A stretch of 64,000 bases of DNA from Bog-793 sp050013835 (lineage in GTDB: Bacteria; Actinomycetota; Acidimicrobiia; Acidimicrobiales; Bog-793). Location of the stretch: assembly GCA_050013835.1 (NCBI GenBank), contig JBEKEM010000008.1, forward strand, positions 1-64,000, in the 5' to 3' direction. Positions 25,763 through 34,541 of this stretch are shown piece by piece. Position numbers and translations under genes: made by a program. The notes under the pieces were generated by a model. The model worked only from the letters and a program-made list of their open reading frames with translations, did no database searches and was not told where the DNA came from. Position 1 is the first letter of the stretch. Each line of letters begins with the position of its first letter.

Positions 25763-28700
25763 TCACGCCCGCCCCGGCTCGTCTGCCCCCGCCGGGACGA
25801 GAGCGGCGAGCAGCGCCGCGAGGTCGGCGGCGAGTCCCGGCCCGGCGGCGAGCGGCACGACGAGCTGCGGGGGGTCCTCTTTCAGGATCGCCCGCGGCGC
25901 CAGCCTTCTGAGCCGGACCCGCGCCGAGGCCGGCAGGCGGATCGGCGCGAGGCGGGCGACCGCCTCCCCGGGCCGCCCCGGTCCGACCGAGCCGGGCCGC
26001 ACCGGGACGACGGTCAACTCGGTCACGCCGGCATGGATGCACTCGGCGCGCAGGCGGGCGACCTCGAGGAGCGCCGCCGCCGGCGGTGGCAGCGGACCAT
26101 AGCGGTCGAGCCACTCGGCTCCGATGTCGTCGACCTCGGCCAGGTCCCGCACGGCGGCGAGCCGGCGGTAGGCCTCGAGGCGGAGGTCCTCCCGGCCGAC
26201 GTAGTCAGCCGGCAGGTTGGCCTGCAGCGGCACGTCGAGCCGGACCTCGGTGGGCTCGCGGATCTCCTCACCCTTCAGCTCGGCAACGGCCTCGGCGACC
26301 ATGCGGACGTAGAGGTCGTAGCCGACGGCGGCGATGTGTCCGGACTGGTCGGTGCCGAGCAGGCTGCCGGCGCCGCGGATCTCGAGGTCGCGCATCGCGA
26401 TCTTGAACCCCGAGCCGAGCTCGGTGTGCTCGCCGATCGTGCGCAGCCGTTCGTACGCCTGCTCGGCAAGGACACGGTCCCGGGGGTGGAACAGGTAGGC
26501 GTAGGCCCGCGACGACGAGCGGCCCACCCGCCCGCGCAGCTGGTGGAGCTGACCGAGGCCCAACAGGTCGGCTCGGTCGACAACGAGGGTGTTCACCGCG
26601 GGCATGTCGATCCCGGACTCGATGATCGTCGTGCAGACAAGGACGTCGTAGCGGCCCTCGGCGAAGTCAACGACGGTCCGCTCGAGGCTGCCTTCGTCCA
26701 TCTGTCCGTGGGCGATGGCGACACGCGCCTCGGGCGCGAGGGCGGCGACGCGGGCCGCCACGGCCTCGATCCCTTGCACGCGGTTGTGGACGAAGAAGAC
26801 CTGTCCCTCGCGCAGGAGCTCCCGGCGGATCGCCTCGGCCACGGCGCGGTCGTCCTCCTCGCCGACGTAGGTGAGGATCGGCTGGCGTTCGGCCGGGGGC
26901 GTGTCGATGACCGAGAGGTCCCGGATCCCCGTGAGCCCCATCTCGAGGGTGCGCGGGATCGGGTTCGCCGTCAGCGTCAGCACGTCGACCCCGATCGCCA
27001 GCTTCTTGATCGCCTCTTTCTGGTTAACCCCGAAGCGCTGCTCCTCGTCGACGACGAGCAGGCCCAGCCGGTGGAACCGCACGTCGTCGGCGAGCAGCCG
27101 GTGCGTGCCGACCACCACGTCGACCGACCCGTCAGAGATCCCGCGGACGACCGCCGCCGCCTCGGCCGCCGTGAGGAAGCGCGAGAGCATCTCGACCCGC
27201 ACCGGATAGGGAGCGAAACGGTCGGCGAACGTCTGATGGTGCTGCCGGGCGAGGATCGTGGTCGGCACGAGCACGGCGACCTGCATCCCGTCCTGCACCG
27301 CCTTGAAGGCGGCGCGCACGGCGACCTCGGTCTTGCCGAACCCGACGTCGCCGCAGACGAGGCGGTCCATGGGAACTGGGAGCTCCATGTCCGCCTTCAC
27401 CTCTGCCGCGGCGCGCAGCTGGTCGGCGGTCTCGGGATAGGGGAAGGACTGCTCGAGCTCGGCCTGCCAGGGGGAGTCGGGGGCGAAGGCATGGCCGGGC
27501 GAGGCGAGGCGACGCCGGTACAGGACGACGAGCTCCTGGGCGATGGCGCGCACTGCCTGGCGGACGCGGGCGCGGCTCCGCTGCCAGTCGTTGCCGTTCA
27601 GCCGGCTGAGCGAGGGGTGCTCTCCCCCCGTGTACGGCGTGAGGGCGTCGATCTGGTCCGAGGGCACGTAGAGGCGGTCCCCGCCCCGGTACTCGAGGAG
27701 GAGGTAGTCGCGCTCGGTGCCGGCGATGCCGCGGCGCACCATGCCGCCGTAGCGGGCGACGCCGTGGACGCGGTGGACGACGTAGCTTCCGACGGCGAGG
27801 TCGTCGAAGAATCCCTCGACCGGGCGGGCCCGCGCCCGGGGCACCCGGTGCGGGCGGTGCCGGCCGGTGAGGTCGCTCTCGGCGAGCACGGCGACATGGG
27901 CGGTTTCGAGCACGAAACCCCGGTCGACCGACGCCACAACGGCATGGACCCCTGGATGGTGCAGCGCGCGGGTGAGCGCCTCGGCGTCGACCGGCGTCGC
28001 GAAAAGCCGGTCGACGGTGACGCCAGCCTCGTCGAGGACCTCGGCGATCCTGGCCGCGCTCCCGGCGCCCTCGGCGGCGACGACGACGACGCCTGCCCGC
28101 CCGAGCTCGCCGACGCGGCGAGCGAGCGGTGCCACGTCGCCGAGCGCTTGGGGCCAGCCCCCGACCCGGATCGTCTCAGTATCCGGTCCCTCGGCGGTCG
28201 CGAGCAGCGAGGTGACCCGGGCCGGCGTCGCGGCGAGCAGCCGGTCGAAACCGGCGTGCAGCGCCGGGAAGGCTGGCTGAGCCTCGCCGGCCGGCGAGCC
28301 GGCGCCACGCCAGGTCTCGGCGAGCGAGGTTGCCAGTGCCGACTCCTCGTCGAGGATCTCGACAGCGCGGTCGCGCATCCGCCGCGGCTCGATCAGCACG
28401 ATCCGGTCGGCCGGCTCGAGAAGGTCGGTCATGAGGCGCTCCTCGGCGTCGAGCCACGGAAGGAAGGACTCGAGGCCGTCGAAGACCTCCCCCTCGGCGA
28501 TCCGTGCGAACTGCTCCCGGGCGAACGGGGCGGTCGTAGCGAGGCTGGCGGCGACGGCCCGACGTGCCTCGGAGACACGGAGCTCCCGGCAGCCGAACAC
28601 CTCGACCTCGTCGAGGTCGGCCACGCTGCGCTGGTCGACGACGTCAAAGACGGTGAGCCGCTCGACGACATCCCCGAGGCAGTCGACGCGCACGCCGTTG

Positions 28701-29290
28701 TCGGCTGTCGAGGGGAACAGGTCGACGATGCCGCCGCGCACCGCCACCTCGCCGCGGTGCTCTACCTGGTACTCCCGGCGGTAGCCGGCGGCGACGAGAT
28801 CGGCAACGAGCCGCACGGGATCGACCTCGCCTCCCCTGCGGATCACGACCGGCGCCGCCTCAGAGGCGGTCGCCGCAAGCCGCTGAAGGAGCGCCCGGAC
28901 GGCAGCGACGACGACGAGCGTTGCCTGCGCCCCCCCGGCGTCCCCCGAGCCGTGCGCCTGGTCGAGCCGCCAGATCGTCCGCAGGCGGCTCCCCATCGTC
29001 TCTGAGGCCGGCGAGATCCGCTCGAACGGAAGCGTCTCCCAGGCGGGCAGCACGGCGACTCGGTCCGCCGCGTAGAAGACGGCGAGGTCGTGGGCGATAC
29101 GCTCGGCCTCGACGCCGGTCGGGGTCGCAACGAGCATCACGGGCGCCGATCCGAGCGACGCCAAGCCGGCGAGCACGAAGGCGCGGGCCGGGTCGGCCAC
29201 CGCGACCGCCGAGTCCCCCACGGAGAGCAGTTCGGCCAGCGCCGGCTCGGCGCGCAGCGCGCCAACGAGCGGCCAGAGCGGTCCGGTCAT
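25763..29290 (-). CDS. mfd: Transcription-repair coupling factor
   Basis: Mfd removes RNA polymerase stalled at DNA damage and recruits UvrA. The 1175 residues match the usual length. In order: a UvrB-like N-module (about 1-350), the CarD-like RNAP-interaction domain (about 490-560, YVVHRVHGVARYGGM), the RecG-type translocase with Walker A K653 in GDVGFGKTEV and the DEEQ box at D748, helicase motifs III-VI (TLTANPIPRTL, HNRVQGIE, RGRVGRS), and the C-terminal TRCF domain. ATG 29290 overlaps the pth stop (ATGA). It is followed by the parvulin lipoprotein gene. Confidence 0.97.
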   Translation of the reverse strand: MTGPLWPLVGALRAEPALAELLSVGDSAVAVADPARAFVLAGLASLGSAPVMLVATPTGVEAERIAHDLAVFYAADRVAVLPAWETLPFERISPASETMGSRLRTIWRLDQAHGSGDAGGAQATLVVVAAVRALLQRLAATASEAAPVVIRRGGEVDPVRLVADLVAAGYRREYQVEHRGEVAVRGGIVDLFPSTADNGVRVDCLGDVVERLTVFDVVDQRSVADLDEVEVFGCRELRVSEARRAVAASLATTAPFAREQFARIAEGEVFDGLESFLPWLDAEERLMTDLLEPADRIVLIEPRRMRDRAVEILDEESALATSLAETWRGAGSPAGEAQPAFPALHAGFDRLLAATPARVTSLLATAEGPDTETIRVGGWPQALGDVAPLARRVGELGRAGVVVVAAEGAGSAARIAEVLDEAGVTVDRLFATPVDAEALTRALHHPGVHAVVASVDRGFVLETAHVAVLAESDLTGRHRPHRVPRARARPVEGFFDDLAVGSYVVHRVHGVARYGGMVRRGIAGTERDYLLLEYRGGDRLYVPSDQIDALTPYTGGEHPSLSRLNGNDWQRSRARVRQAVRAIAQELVVLYRRRLASPGHAFAPDSPWQAELEQSFPYPETADQLRAAAEVKADMELPVPMDRLVCGDVGFGKTEVAVRAAFKAVQDGMQVAVLVPTTILARQHHQTFADRFAPYPVRVEMLSRFLTAAEAAAVVRGISDGSVDVVVGTHRLLADDVRFHRLGLLVVDEEQRFGVNQKEAIKKLAIGVDVLTLTANPIPRTLEMGLTGIRDLSVIDTPPAERQPILTYVGEEDDRAVAEAIRRELLREGQVFFVHNRVQGIEAVAARVAALAPEARVAIAHGQMDEGSLERTVVDFAEGRYDVLVCTTIIESGIDMPAVNTLVVDRADLLGLGQLHQLRGRVGRSSSRAYAYLFHPRDRVLAEQAYERLRTIGEHTELGSGFKIAMRDLEIRGAGSLLGTDQSGHIAAVGYDLYVRMVAEAVAELKGEEIREPTEVRLDVPLQANLPADYVGREDLRLEAYRRLAAVRDLAEVDDIGAEWLDRYGPLPPPAAALLEVARLRAECIHAGVTELTVVPVRPGSVGPGRPGEAVARLAPIRLPASARVRLRRLAPRAILKEDPPQLVVPLAAGPGLAADLAALLAALVPAGADEPGRA

Positions 29291-29916
29291 CCCCCGGCGT
29301 TGACGGAGCCCATCGCGGCCTCCAGTCCCGAGTCGAAGAGGATCTCCACGGCGTCGGCGGCGCGCTCGACCGCGACGGAGAGGAGCTCCGACTCGGCGGC
29401 CGAGGGCCGGTGCAGGACGTAGTCCGCTCCGGGCATGCGCCCGGGGGGCTTGCCGATGCCGATCCGGACGCGGATGAACTCGAGCGTGCCGAGGTACTGC
29501 TCGGCCGACTTCAGGCCGTTGTGCCCCGCCGTGCCCCCGCCACGCTTCACCCGGACGACGCCGACCGGGAGGTCGAGCTCGTCGTGCACGACGACGAGCG
29601 ACGCCGGGTCGGCAACCGAAAACCGGCGGGTGAGCCCCGCCAGCGCGACGCCGGAGTCATTCATGTAGGTGACCGGGATCGCCAGGGCGAGACGGCGGCT
29701 GCCGACGACGACCTCACATGCCCGGGCTGAGGTCCCGCGCTCGGCGCGCAGGACGACGCCGTGGCGCTGCGCGATCAGCGCCACGGCGTCGGCACCGACG
29801 TTGTGGCGGGAGTGCGCGTACTCGATTCCGGGGTTGCCCAGTCCGACCGCGAGGACGTCGGCGGGCGCACCGGTCCTCGCGCGCCCGGCGCGCCGGCCGA
29901 GGAGCGCCGTCGTCAG
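29287..29916 (-). CDS. pth: Peptidyl-tRNA hydrolase, with apparent CTG start
   Basis: Pth frees tRNA from prematurely released peptidyl-tRNA. Conserved parts are LAVGLGNPG, SRHNVG with catalytic H38, TYMNDSG, and HDELDLPVG. The first ATG/GTG/TTG in this frame is GTG 29784, which lies after GLGNPG and the catalytic His and would give a dead protein. Upstream the frame is open only to TGA 29934-29932. Between them the only start-like codon before the motif is CTG 29916-29914, overlapping the rplY stop as CTGA with GGGAG just upstream. That gives 209 residues, close to normal. The exact start is inference; a sequence error is the alternative. Confidence 0.9.
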   Translation of the reverse strand: MTTALLGRRAGRARTGAPADVLAVGLGNPGIEYAHSRHNVGADAVALIAQRHGVVLRAERGTSARACEVVVGSRRLALAIPVTYMNDSGVALAGLTRRFSVADPASLVVVHDELDLPVGVVRVKRGGGTAGHNGLKSAEQYLGTLEFIRVRIGIGKPPGRMPGADYVLHRPSAAESELLSVAVERAADAVEILFDSGLEAAMGSVNAGG

Positions 29917-30560
29917 CTCCCGGCGGCTTCGTCAGTCGGGGTCTCCTCCGCCGCTTCGGTCGGGACGGCGCCCTCCTCCTCGGCGGGCGCCTCGACGACC
30001 TCGACGCGGGCGGCATGCCCGACGACGACCGGGGACTCCGGATCGGCGTCGAGCGTCACACCCGGGGGGACGGCGACCGAGGCGAGGCGGATCGCGTCGC
30101 CGATCTCGAGATCGCTGATGTCAACCTCGAACACGCGCGGGATGTCGGCGGGCTTGGCGTGCACTCCGACGCTCAGCAGCAGTTGCTCGACGGTACCGCC
30201 GGCGCGGCTCACGGCGAGCGCCTCGCCGACGAGGGTCACCGGGACCTCGGCGGCGACGATCTCGTCGCGGCGCACGACGATGAAGTCGACGTGGGCGACC
30301 GTCTGGCGCACCGGGTGGCGCTGGAGCTCGCGGGCCAGCGCGAGGTGGTGCGACTTGCCAATCGTGAGGTCGATGAGCGCGTTGGCCCCCGCCTCCGTCG
30401 ACAGCGCGCCCCGGAGGGCCCGCTCGTCGACACTCACCGGAATCGGCTTGACCCCGTGGCCGTAGACGACGCCGGGCACCCGGCCGCCCAGCCGGAGACG
30501 ACGGGCCGCGGGTGAACCCTTGTCACCGCGGGGTTCTGCGGCGAGAGATATCTCATCCAT
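29913..30560 (-). CDS. rplY: Ribosomal protein bL25, long CTC/TL5 form
   Basis: At 215 residues this is the two-domain form: the 5S-rRNA-binding N-domain (about 1-95, GRVPGVVYGHG, HHLALARELQRHPVRQTVAHVDF) and the CTC beta-domain (about 96-185), followed by an acidic Glu/Ala-rich tail. ATG 30560 has GAGGAG eight bases before it. It starts the rplY-pth-mfd overlap chain, and its stop overlaps the apparent pth start. Confidence 0.95.
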   Translation of the reverse strand: MDEISLAAEPRGDKGSPAARRLRLGGRVPGVVYGHGVKPIPVSVDERALRGALSTEAGANALIDLTIGKSHHLALARELQRHPVRQTVAHVDFIVVRRDEIVAAEVPVTLVGEALAVSRAGGTVEQLLLSVGVHAKPADIPRVFEVDISDLEIGDAIRLASVAVPPGVTLDADPESPVVVGHAARVEVVEAPAEEEGAVPTEAAEETPTDEAAGS

Positions 30561-30655
30561 CTTGACGCGCTCCTCGGGGCTCCAGCCGGTCGATCACGGC
30601 CGCGTCTGCACCAGGCCACCAGGGGTGGGCCGCGACACGGCACGTTCCGGCGGCG

Positions 30656-30661
30656 AGTCTA
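30656..30661 (-). promoter_or_regulatory. Candidate -10 of the rplY-pth-mfd operon
   Basis: TAGACT on the minus strand fits the actinobacterial TANNNT -10, about 95 bases upstream of the rplY ATG in the only sizeable gap (201 bases) of this run. The matching -35 at 17-base spacing is the weak TTCCGG. Confidence 0.4.
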
Positions 30662-30761
30662 GGCGCCCGTCGCACGGGCCGGAACTGGCCCGGGTGCGGG
30701 CGGGCCGGGACGAGCGATTCCCGGGAGCCGTCGCGACCCGAACCGGTGCCGCCCCGACCAT

Positions 30762-31733
30762 TCAGGACAGGTTGGTCCCCCCGAAGATGCCAGAGACGGA
30801 GGTGTCCTCGAACACCGCGTCTATCGCGGCGGCGATCACCGGCGCGACGGAGAGCACCTGGATCTTGTCGATCAAGCGCTCCTTCGGCAGGGGCAGGGTG
30901 TTCGTCACGATGACCCGGCTGATCGTGTCGCCCCGCAACCGCTCGAGGGCCGGATCGGAGAGCACGGCGTGCGTCGCCATCGCCCAGACGTCGGTCGCGC
31001 CCGCGTTCCTCAGGCGCTCGGCGGCACCCAGGATCGTCCCGCCCGTGTCGATCAGGTCGTCGATGATCACGCAAAGCCGACCCTTCACGACACCGATCAC
31101 CTCCCGGGCCTCGACGCTGTTCGCCTTGCTTGGCAGGTGCCGCTTGTGGACGAAGGCGAGGTCGGCGCCGAGTTGCTGGCTGAACCGCTCGGCGACCTTC
31201 ACCCGTCCGGCGTCCGGCGACACGACCACCAGCTTCTGCGGATCCTGCTCGGCGAGGTAGTCGCAGAGGACCGGCAGCGCCGTGAGGTGGTCGACGGGGA
31301 AGTTGAAGAAGCCCTGGATCTGTCCGGAGTGCAGGTCGACGCTGACGACACGGTCCGCCCCTGCGGCGGTCAGGAGGTCGGCGATGAGCTTGGCCGTGAT
31401 CGGCTCACGTCCGGTCGACTTGCGGTCCTGCCGGGAGTACCCGTAGTAGGGACAGACCGCCGTAATCCGGTGCGCCGACGCCCGCTTGGCGGCGTCGATC
31501 ATGATCAGCTGCTCCATGATCGAGTCGTTCACCGGGTGGGCGTGCGTCTGGATGATGAACACGTCCGAGCCGCGGATCGAGGCGTCGTAGCGGCAGTGGA
31601 TCTGCCCGTCGGCGAAGTCGAGGAGGTTCGCCTCACCGAGCGCGACGCCGAGGTTGTCGGCTATCTCCTGGGCGAGCTCCGGGTGCGATCTCCCGCTGAA
31701 CAACTCGAGGCGCCGACGCGGCACGAGCTCCAT
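30762..31733 (-). CDS. prs: Ribose-phosphate pyrophosphokinase
   Basis: Prs makes PRPP from ribose 5-phosphate and ATP for nucleotide, His and Trp synthesis. The 323-residue protein has the N-terminal LELFSGRSHPELAQEIA, the flexible loop PYYGYSRQDRKS, DLHSGQIQGFF, the ATP/phosphate site VVSPDAGRVKVAERF, and the PRPP loop VIIDDLIDTGGTI. ATG 31733 is preferred because GAGGGG lies just upstream; ATG 31751 has no such site. glmU ends 24 bases upstream, the usual glmU-prs pairing. Confidence 0.96.
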   Translation of the reverse strand: MELVPRRRLELFSGRSHPELAQEIADNLGVALGEANLLDFADGQIHCRYDASIRGSDVFIIQTHAHPVNDSIMEQLIMIDAAKRASAHRITAVCPYYGYSRQDRKSTGREPITAKLIADLLTAAGADRVVSVDLHSGQIQGFFNFPVDHLTALPVLCDYLAEQDPQKLVVVSPDAGRVKVAERFSQQLGADLAFVHKRHLPSKANSVEAREVIGVVKGRLCVIIDDLIDTGGTILGAAERLRNAGATDVWAMATHAVLSDPALERLRGDTISRVIVTNTLPLPKERLIDKIQVLSVAPVIAAAIDAVFEDTSVSGIFGGTNLS

Positions 31734-31757
31734 CCTTTTCCCCTCTCCCATCGGAAG

Positions 31758-32867
31758 TTACCGGCCCTCGTCGCCGAACTCGATCGTCACGAACGGCCCG
31801 GTCGTCGACCGGGGCTCGACACGGCTCCCCTCGCCGAGGAAGGCGAAGGGCCCGACCACTGCCCCCTCGCCGATCGTCGCCTTGCGGGCGACCGTCTGGG
31901 CGACCCTCGCCCCGGCGCCCACCGCACAGTCGACGAGGTGGCAGTCCGGTCCGAGGACGGCACCCCGGCCGACCGAGGTCGTGCCCTCGAGGATCACGCC
32001 CGGTCGCAGCGTGACCTCCTCGGCGAGCATGACTCCCGAGTCAAGGTAGGTCCGGCCCGGATCGGTCATCGTGACGCCCCGTCGCATCCACCGTTCGTTC
32101 AGGCGCCCGCGCAGAACCGCCTCCGCCGCGGCGAGCTGGACCCGGTCGTTCACCCCCGCGGCTTCGGCGGGATCGGGCACGACGAACGTCGCGACCCCGT
32201 ATCCGGCGCTGTCGAGCACGGCGATCGTGTCGGTGAGGTAGTACTCGCCCTGCGCGTTGGCGGGCGACAGGCGGCGCAGCGTCGGTGCGAGCACCCCATG
32301 GCGGAAGCAGTAGATCGACGTCGCGACCTCGTCGATCCCGAGCTCGTCCTCGCTCGCGTCGGCATCCTCGACCAGGCAGGCGACGTTGCCGTCGCTCGCA
32401 CGGACGACGCGCCCGTACCCGGTGGGATCGGTGACCCGGGCCGTGAGCAGGGTCGCCGCGGCGCCGCTCTCCCGGTGGGCTCGCACGAGCGCGGCGAGCG
32501 TCGCCGGGCGCAGGAGCGGCGTGTCGCCCGGCAGGATCACGAGGTCGCCGTCGGCGAGGTCGACGCCCGCCTCGAATCCGGTGAGCGCCACAGCGGCGGC
32601 GTCACCCGTCCCGAGCGGCTGGGCCTGCTCGACGAACTCGGTCCTCAGTCCCCGGGGCGCCTCGGCCTGCACCGCCTTCACCACGTCGGCGGAGTGGAAT
32701 CCGACGACGACGACGACCCGGTCGATCGGCAGCTCGGCCAGAGCGTCGAGCACGTGGAGGACCATCGGCCGCCCGCACAGGGGATGGAGCGGCTTCGGCG
32801 TCGCCGAGTGCATCCGCGTCCCCTCACCGGCGGCGAGGACGATCGCGGAGAGCGGGCGGGGGGCCAC
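31758..32867 (-). CDS. glmU: GlmU lacking the acetyltransferase active site
   Basis: The uridylyltransferase domain of GlmU is complete: LAAGEGTRMHSATPKPLHPLCGRPM (about 10-34, in two parts of one loop), QPLGTGDAAAVAL, LPGDTPLL and NAQGEYYLTD. This makes UDP-GlcNAc from GlcNAc-1-P. The left-handed beta-helix starts near 245 but the protein stops at 369 residues, about 90-110 short of typical GlmU. The last region aligns with E. coli residues about 325-350 and has F where the catalytic Arg333 should be. H363, Y366, N377 and K392 equivalents are missing. prs follows 24 bases on, so no lost exon can be hidden there. Confidence 0.9.
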   Translation of the reverse strand: MAPRPLSAIVLAAGEGTRMHSATPKPLHPLCGRPMVLHVLDALAELPIDRVVVVVGFHSADVVKAVQAEAPRGLRTEFVEQAQPLGTGDAAAVALTGFEAGVDLADGDLVILPGDTPLLRPATLAALVRAHRESGAAATLLTARVTDPTGYGRVVRASDGNVACLVEDADASEDELGIDEVATSIYCFRHGVLAPTLRRLSPANAQGEYYLTDTIAVLDSAGYGVATFVVPDPAEAAGVNDRVQLAAAEAVLRGRLNERWMRRGVTMTDPGRTYLDSGVMLAEEVTLRPGVILEGTTSVGRGAVLGPDCHLVDCAVGAGARVAQTVARKATIGEGAVVGPFAFLGEGSRVEPRSTTGPFVTIEFGDEGR

Positions 32868-33064
32868 GGGCCCATTCTCGCCGAAGGGCCGGCGTCGTGC
32901 TGCGCTACAACTGGCGGCGTGGTTTTGACGTTCCGTCCGTCCGGATCCGACTCGCGCCGCGACGTCGCCGGCTCACCGGCGACCCGCCAGGCCGGGAAGG
33001 TACCGCCCGCCGCTCGCCGCATCTCGTGCCCGATCTCGCTTCACGCCCAGGAAGGTGGTCCCTG

Positions 33065-34528
33065 TTGAGCAACACCGACTTGTCCGGGATCGTGCCGTTC
33101 GTCGAACGACACTGGGAGGCCGACGCGCTCAGCGCCCTGTCCGAGTACGTCGCCATCCCCTGCCTCTCGCCCGAATTCGACCGGGACTGGGCGGTCGGCG
33201 GGCGGATCGACGAGGCGGCCGAGCTCCTGCGCGCCTGGGCGACCAGGCGCGCGCTCGCCGACTGCACGGCCGAGGTCGTGCGGCTCCCGGGTCGCACGCC
33301 GTGCGTCCTTGCCGACGTCGGGGCGACGACCGGCGAGCGCACCGCCACGACCCTCGTCTACGGCCACCTCGACAAGCAGCCTCCGCTCGGCGCGTGGCGG
33401 GACGGCCTCGACCCGTTCAGGGCCTGCCGGGTCGGCGACCTCCTCTACGGGCGGGGGGCCGCCGATGACGGCTACGCCGTGTTCGCCGCCCTCGGCGCCG
33501 TGGAGGCCCTTGAAGCGGTGGGTGCGCCGCACGGGCGCGTCCTCGTGCTCATCGAGGCGAGCGAGGAGAGCGGCAGCCCCGACCTCGAGGCGCACCTCGA
33601 CGCCCTCGCCGGGCGCATCGGCCAGCTCGGCCTGGTCCTCAGCCTCGACTCGGGCTGCGCGAGCTATGACCGGCTCTGGCTCACCACCTCGCTGCGCGGC
33701 TCGATCAACGCGATCCTTCGGGTCGACGTGATGACCAAGGGCGTCCACAGCGGGATGTCCGGCGGCGTCGTCCCCTCGTCGTTCCGCATCGTGCGGGAGC
33801 TCCTCGAGCGCGTCGAGGAGGCGGCGACCGGCAAGGTGCTCGTGGCCGGCTGCGACGTCGGGGTCCCGCCCAGCCGGCAGCGCGAGATCGAGCAGGTCGC
33901 CGCCGAGTTCGGGGACGACGCCGTGGGGTGCTTCCCCGTCCTTCCCGGCGTCGAGCTCGAGGGCACCGGCGCGGCGTCCCGCCTCGCCCGCCTGTCGTGG
34001 CGCGCCGCGCTCGAGGTCACCGGGGCGGCGGGCCTCCCCCCCGTCGGAGCCGCCGGCAACGTGCTCCGCCCGTCGACGACGCTCAAGCTCTCCCTGCGGA
34101 CCCCACCTGCCGCCGACGCCCTCGAGGTGGCCGAGGCGCTGCGGGGGGTGCTGATGAGCGATCCCCCGTCGGGTGCCGCCGTCTCGGTCCGGATCGAGCA
34201 GGCTGCGTCGGGCTGGGTCGCGTCCGACCTCCCCGCCTGGCTCGAAACGGCGGTCGACGACGCCTCATTCGCCTGCTTCGGCAATCCGCCGCGCTCGTTC
34301 GGCATGGGCGGATCGATCCCCTCCGTGACTTCGCTCGCCCGCAGCTATCCGGCGGCCCAGCTCATCACGACCGGGTTGCTCGGACCCGGGTCGAACGCGC
34401 ACGTCCCGGACGAGTGCCTCCACGTCCCGACGGCCAAGGCGGTGACGTCGTGCGCGGCCCACCTCATCGCCGCGCTCGCCGCGGCGGGGGAGCTCCCCGC
34501 CGGGGGTGCGCAATCAGCGGAGCGCTGA
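33065..34528 (+). CDS. M20-family metallopeptidase
   Basis: At 487 residues this is like the M20 di/tripeptidases and carnosinase-like enzymes. Metal ligands are visible in order: GHLDKQPP (about 101-108), GRGAADDGYAVFAAL (Asp, about 137-145), the catalytic EASEESGS (about 170-177), and DSGC (about 203-206). A dimerisation domain with VHSGMSGG follows, and the last His ligand lies in NAHVPDE. TTG 33065 overlaps the TGA of a 49-codon frame (32919-33068) that begins eight bases after TACAAC and could be a short leader peptide. AGGAAGG lies 11 bases before the TTG. Substrate unknown. Confidence 0.88.
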   Translation: MSNTDLSGIVPFVERHWEADALSALSEYVAIPCLSPEFDRDWAVGGRIDEAAELLRAWATRRALADCTAEVVRLPGRTPCVLADVGATTGERTATTLVYGHLDKQPPLGAWRDGLDPFRACRVGDLLYGRGAADDGYAVFAALGAVEALEAVGAPHGRVLVLIEASEESGSPDLEAHLDALAGRIGQLGLVLSLDSGCASYDRLWLTTSLRGSINAILRVDVMTKGVHSGMSGGVVPSSFRIVRELLERVEEAATGKVLVAGCDVGVPPSRQREIEQVAAEFGDDAVGCFPVLPGVELEGTGAASRLARLSWRAALEVTGAAGLPPVGAAGNVLRPSTTLKLSLRTPPAADALEVAEALRGVLMSDPPSGAAVSVRIEQAASGWVASDLPAWLETAVDDASFACFGNPPRSFGMGGSIPSVTSLARSYPAAQLITTGLLGPGSNAHVPDECLHVPTAKAVTSCAAHLIAALAAAGELPAGGAQSAER

Positions 34529-34541
34529 GCGTCCGCCGCCA

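Noticed and set aside
32880..32995. Possible tRNA on the minus strand before the M20 gene
   Set aside because: A TCGGATCCGGA stretch recalls a T arm, but there is no TTCRANNC loop, no acceptor stem and no anticodon arm.
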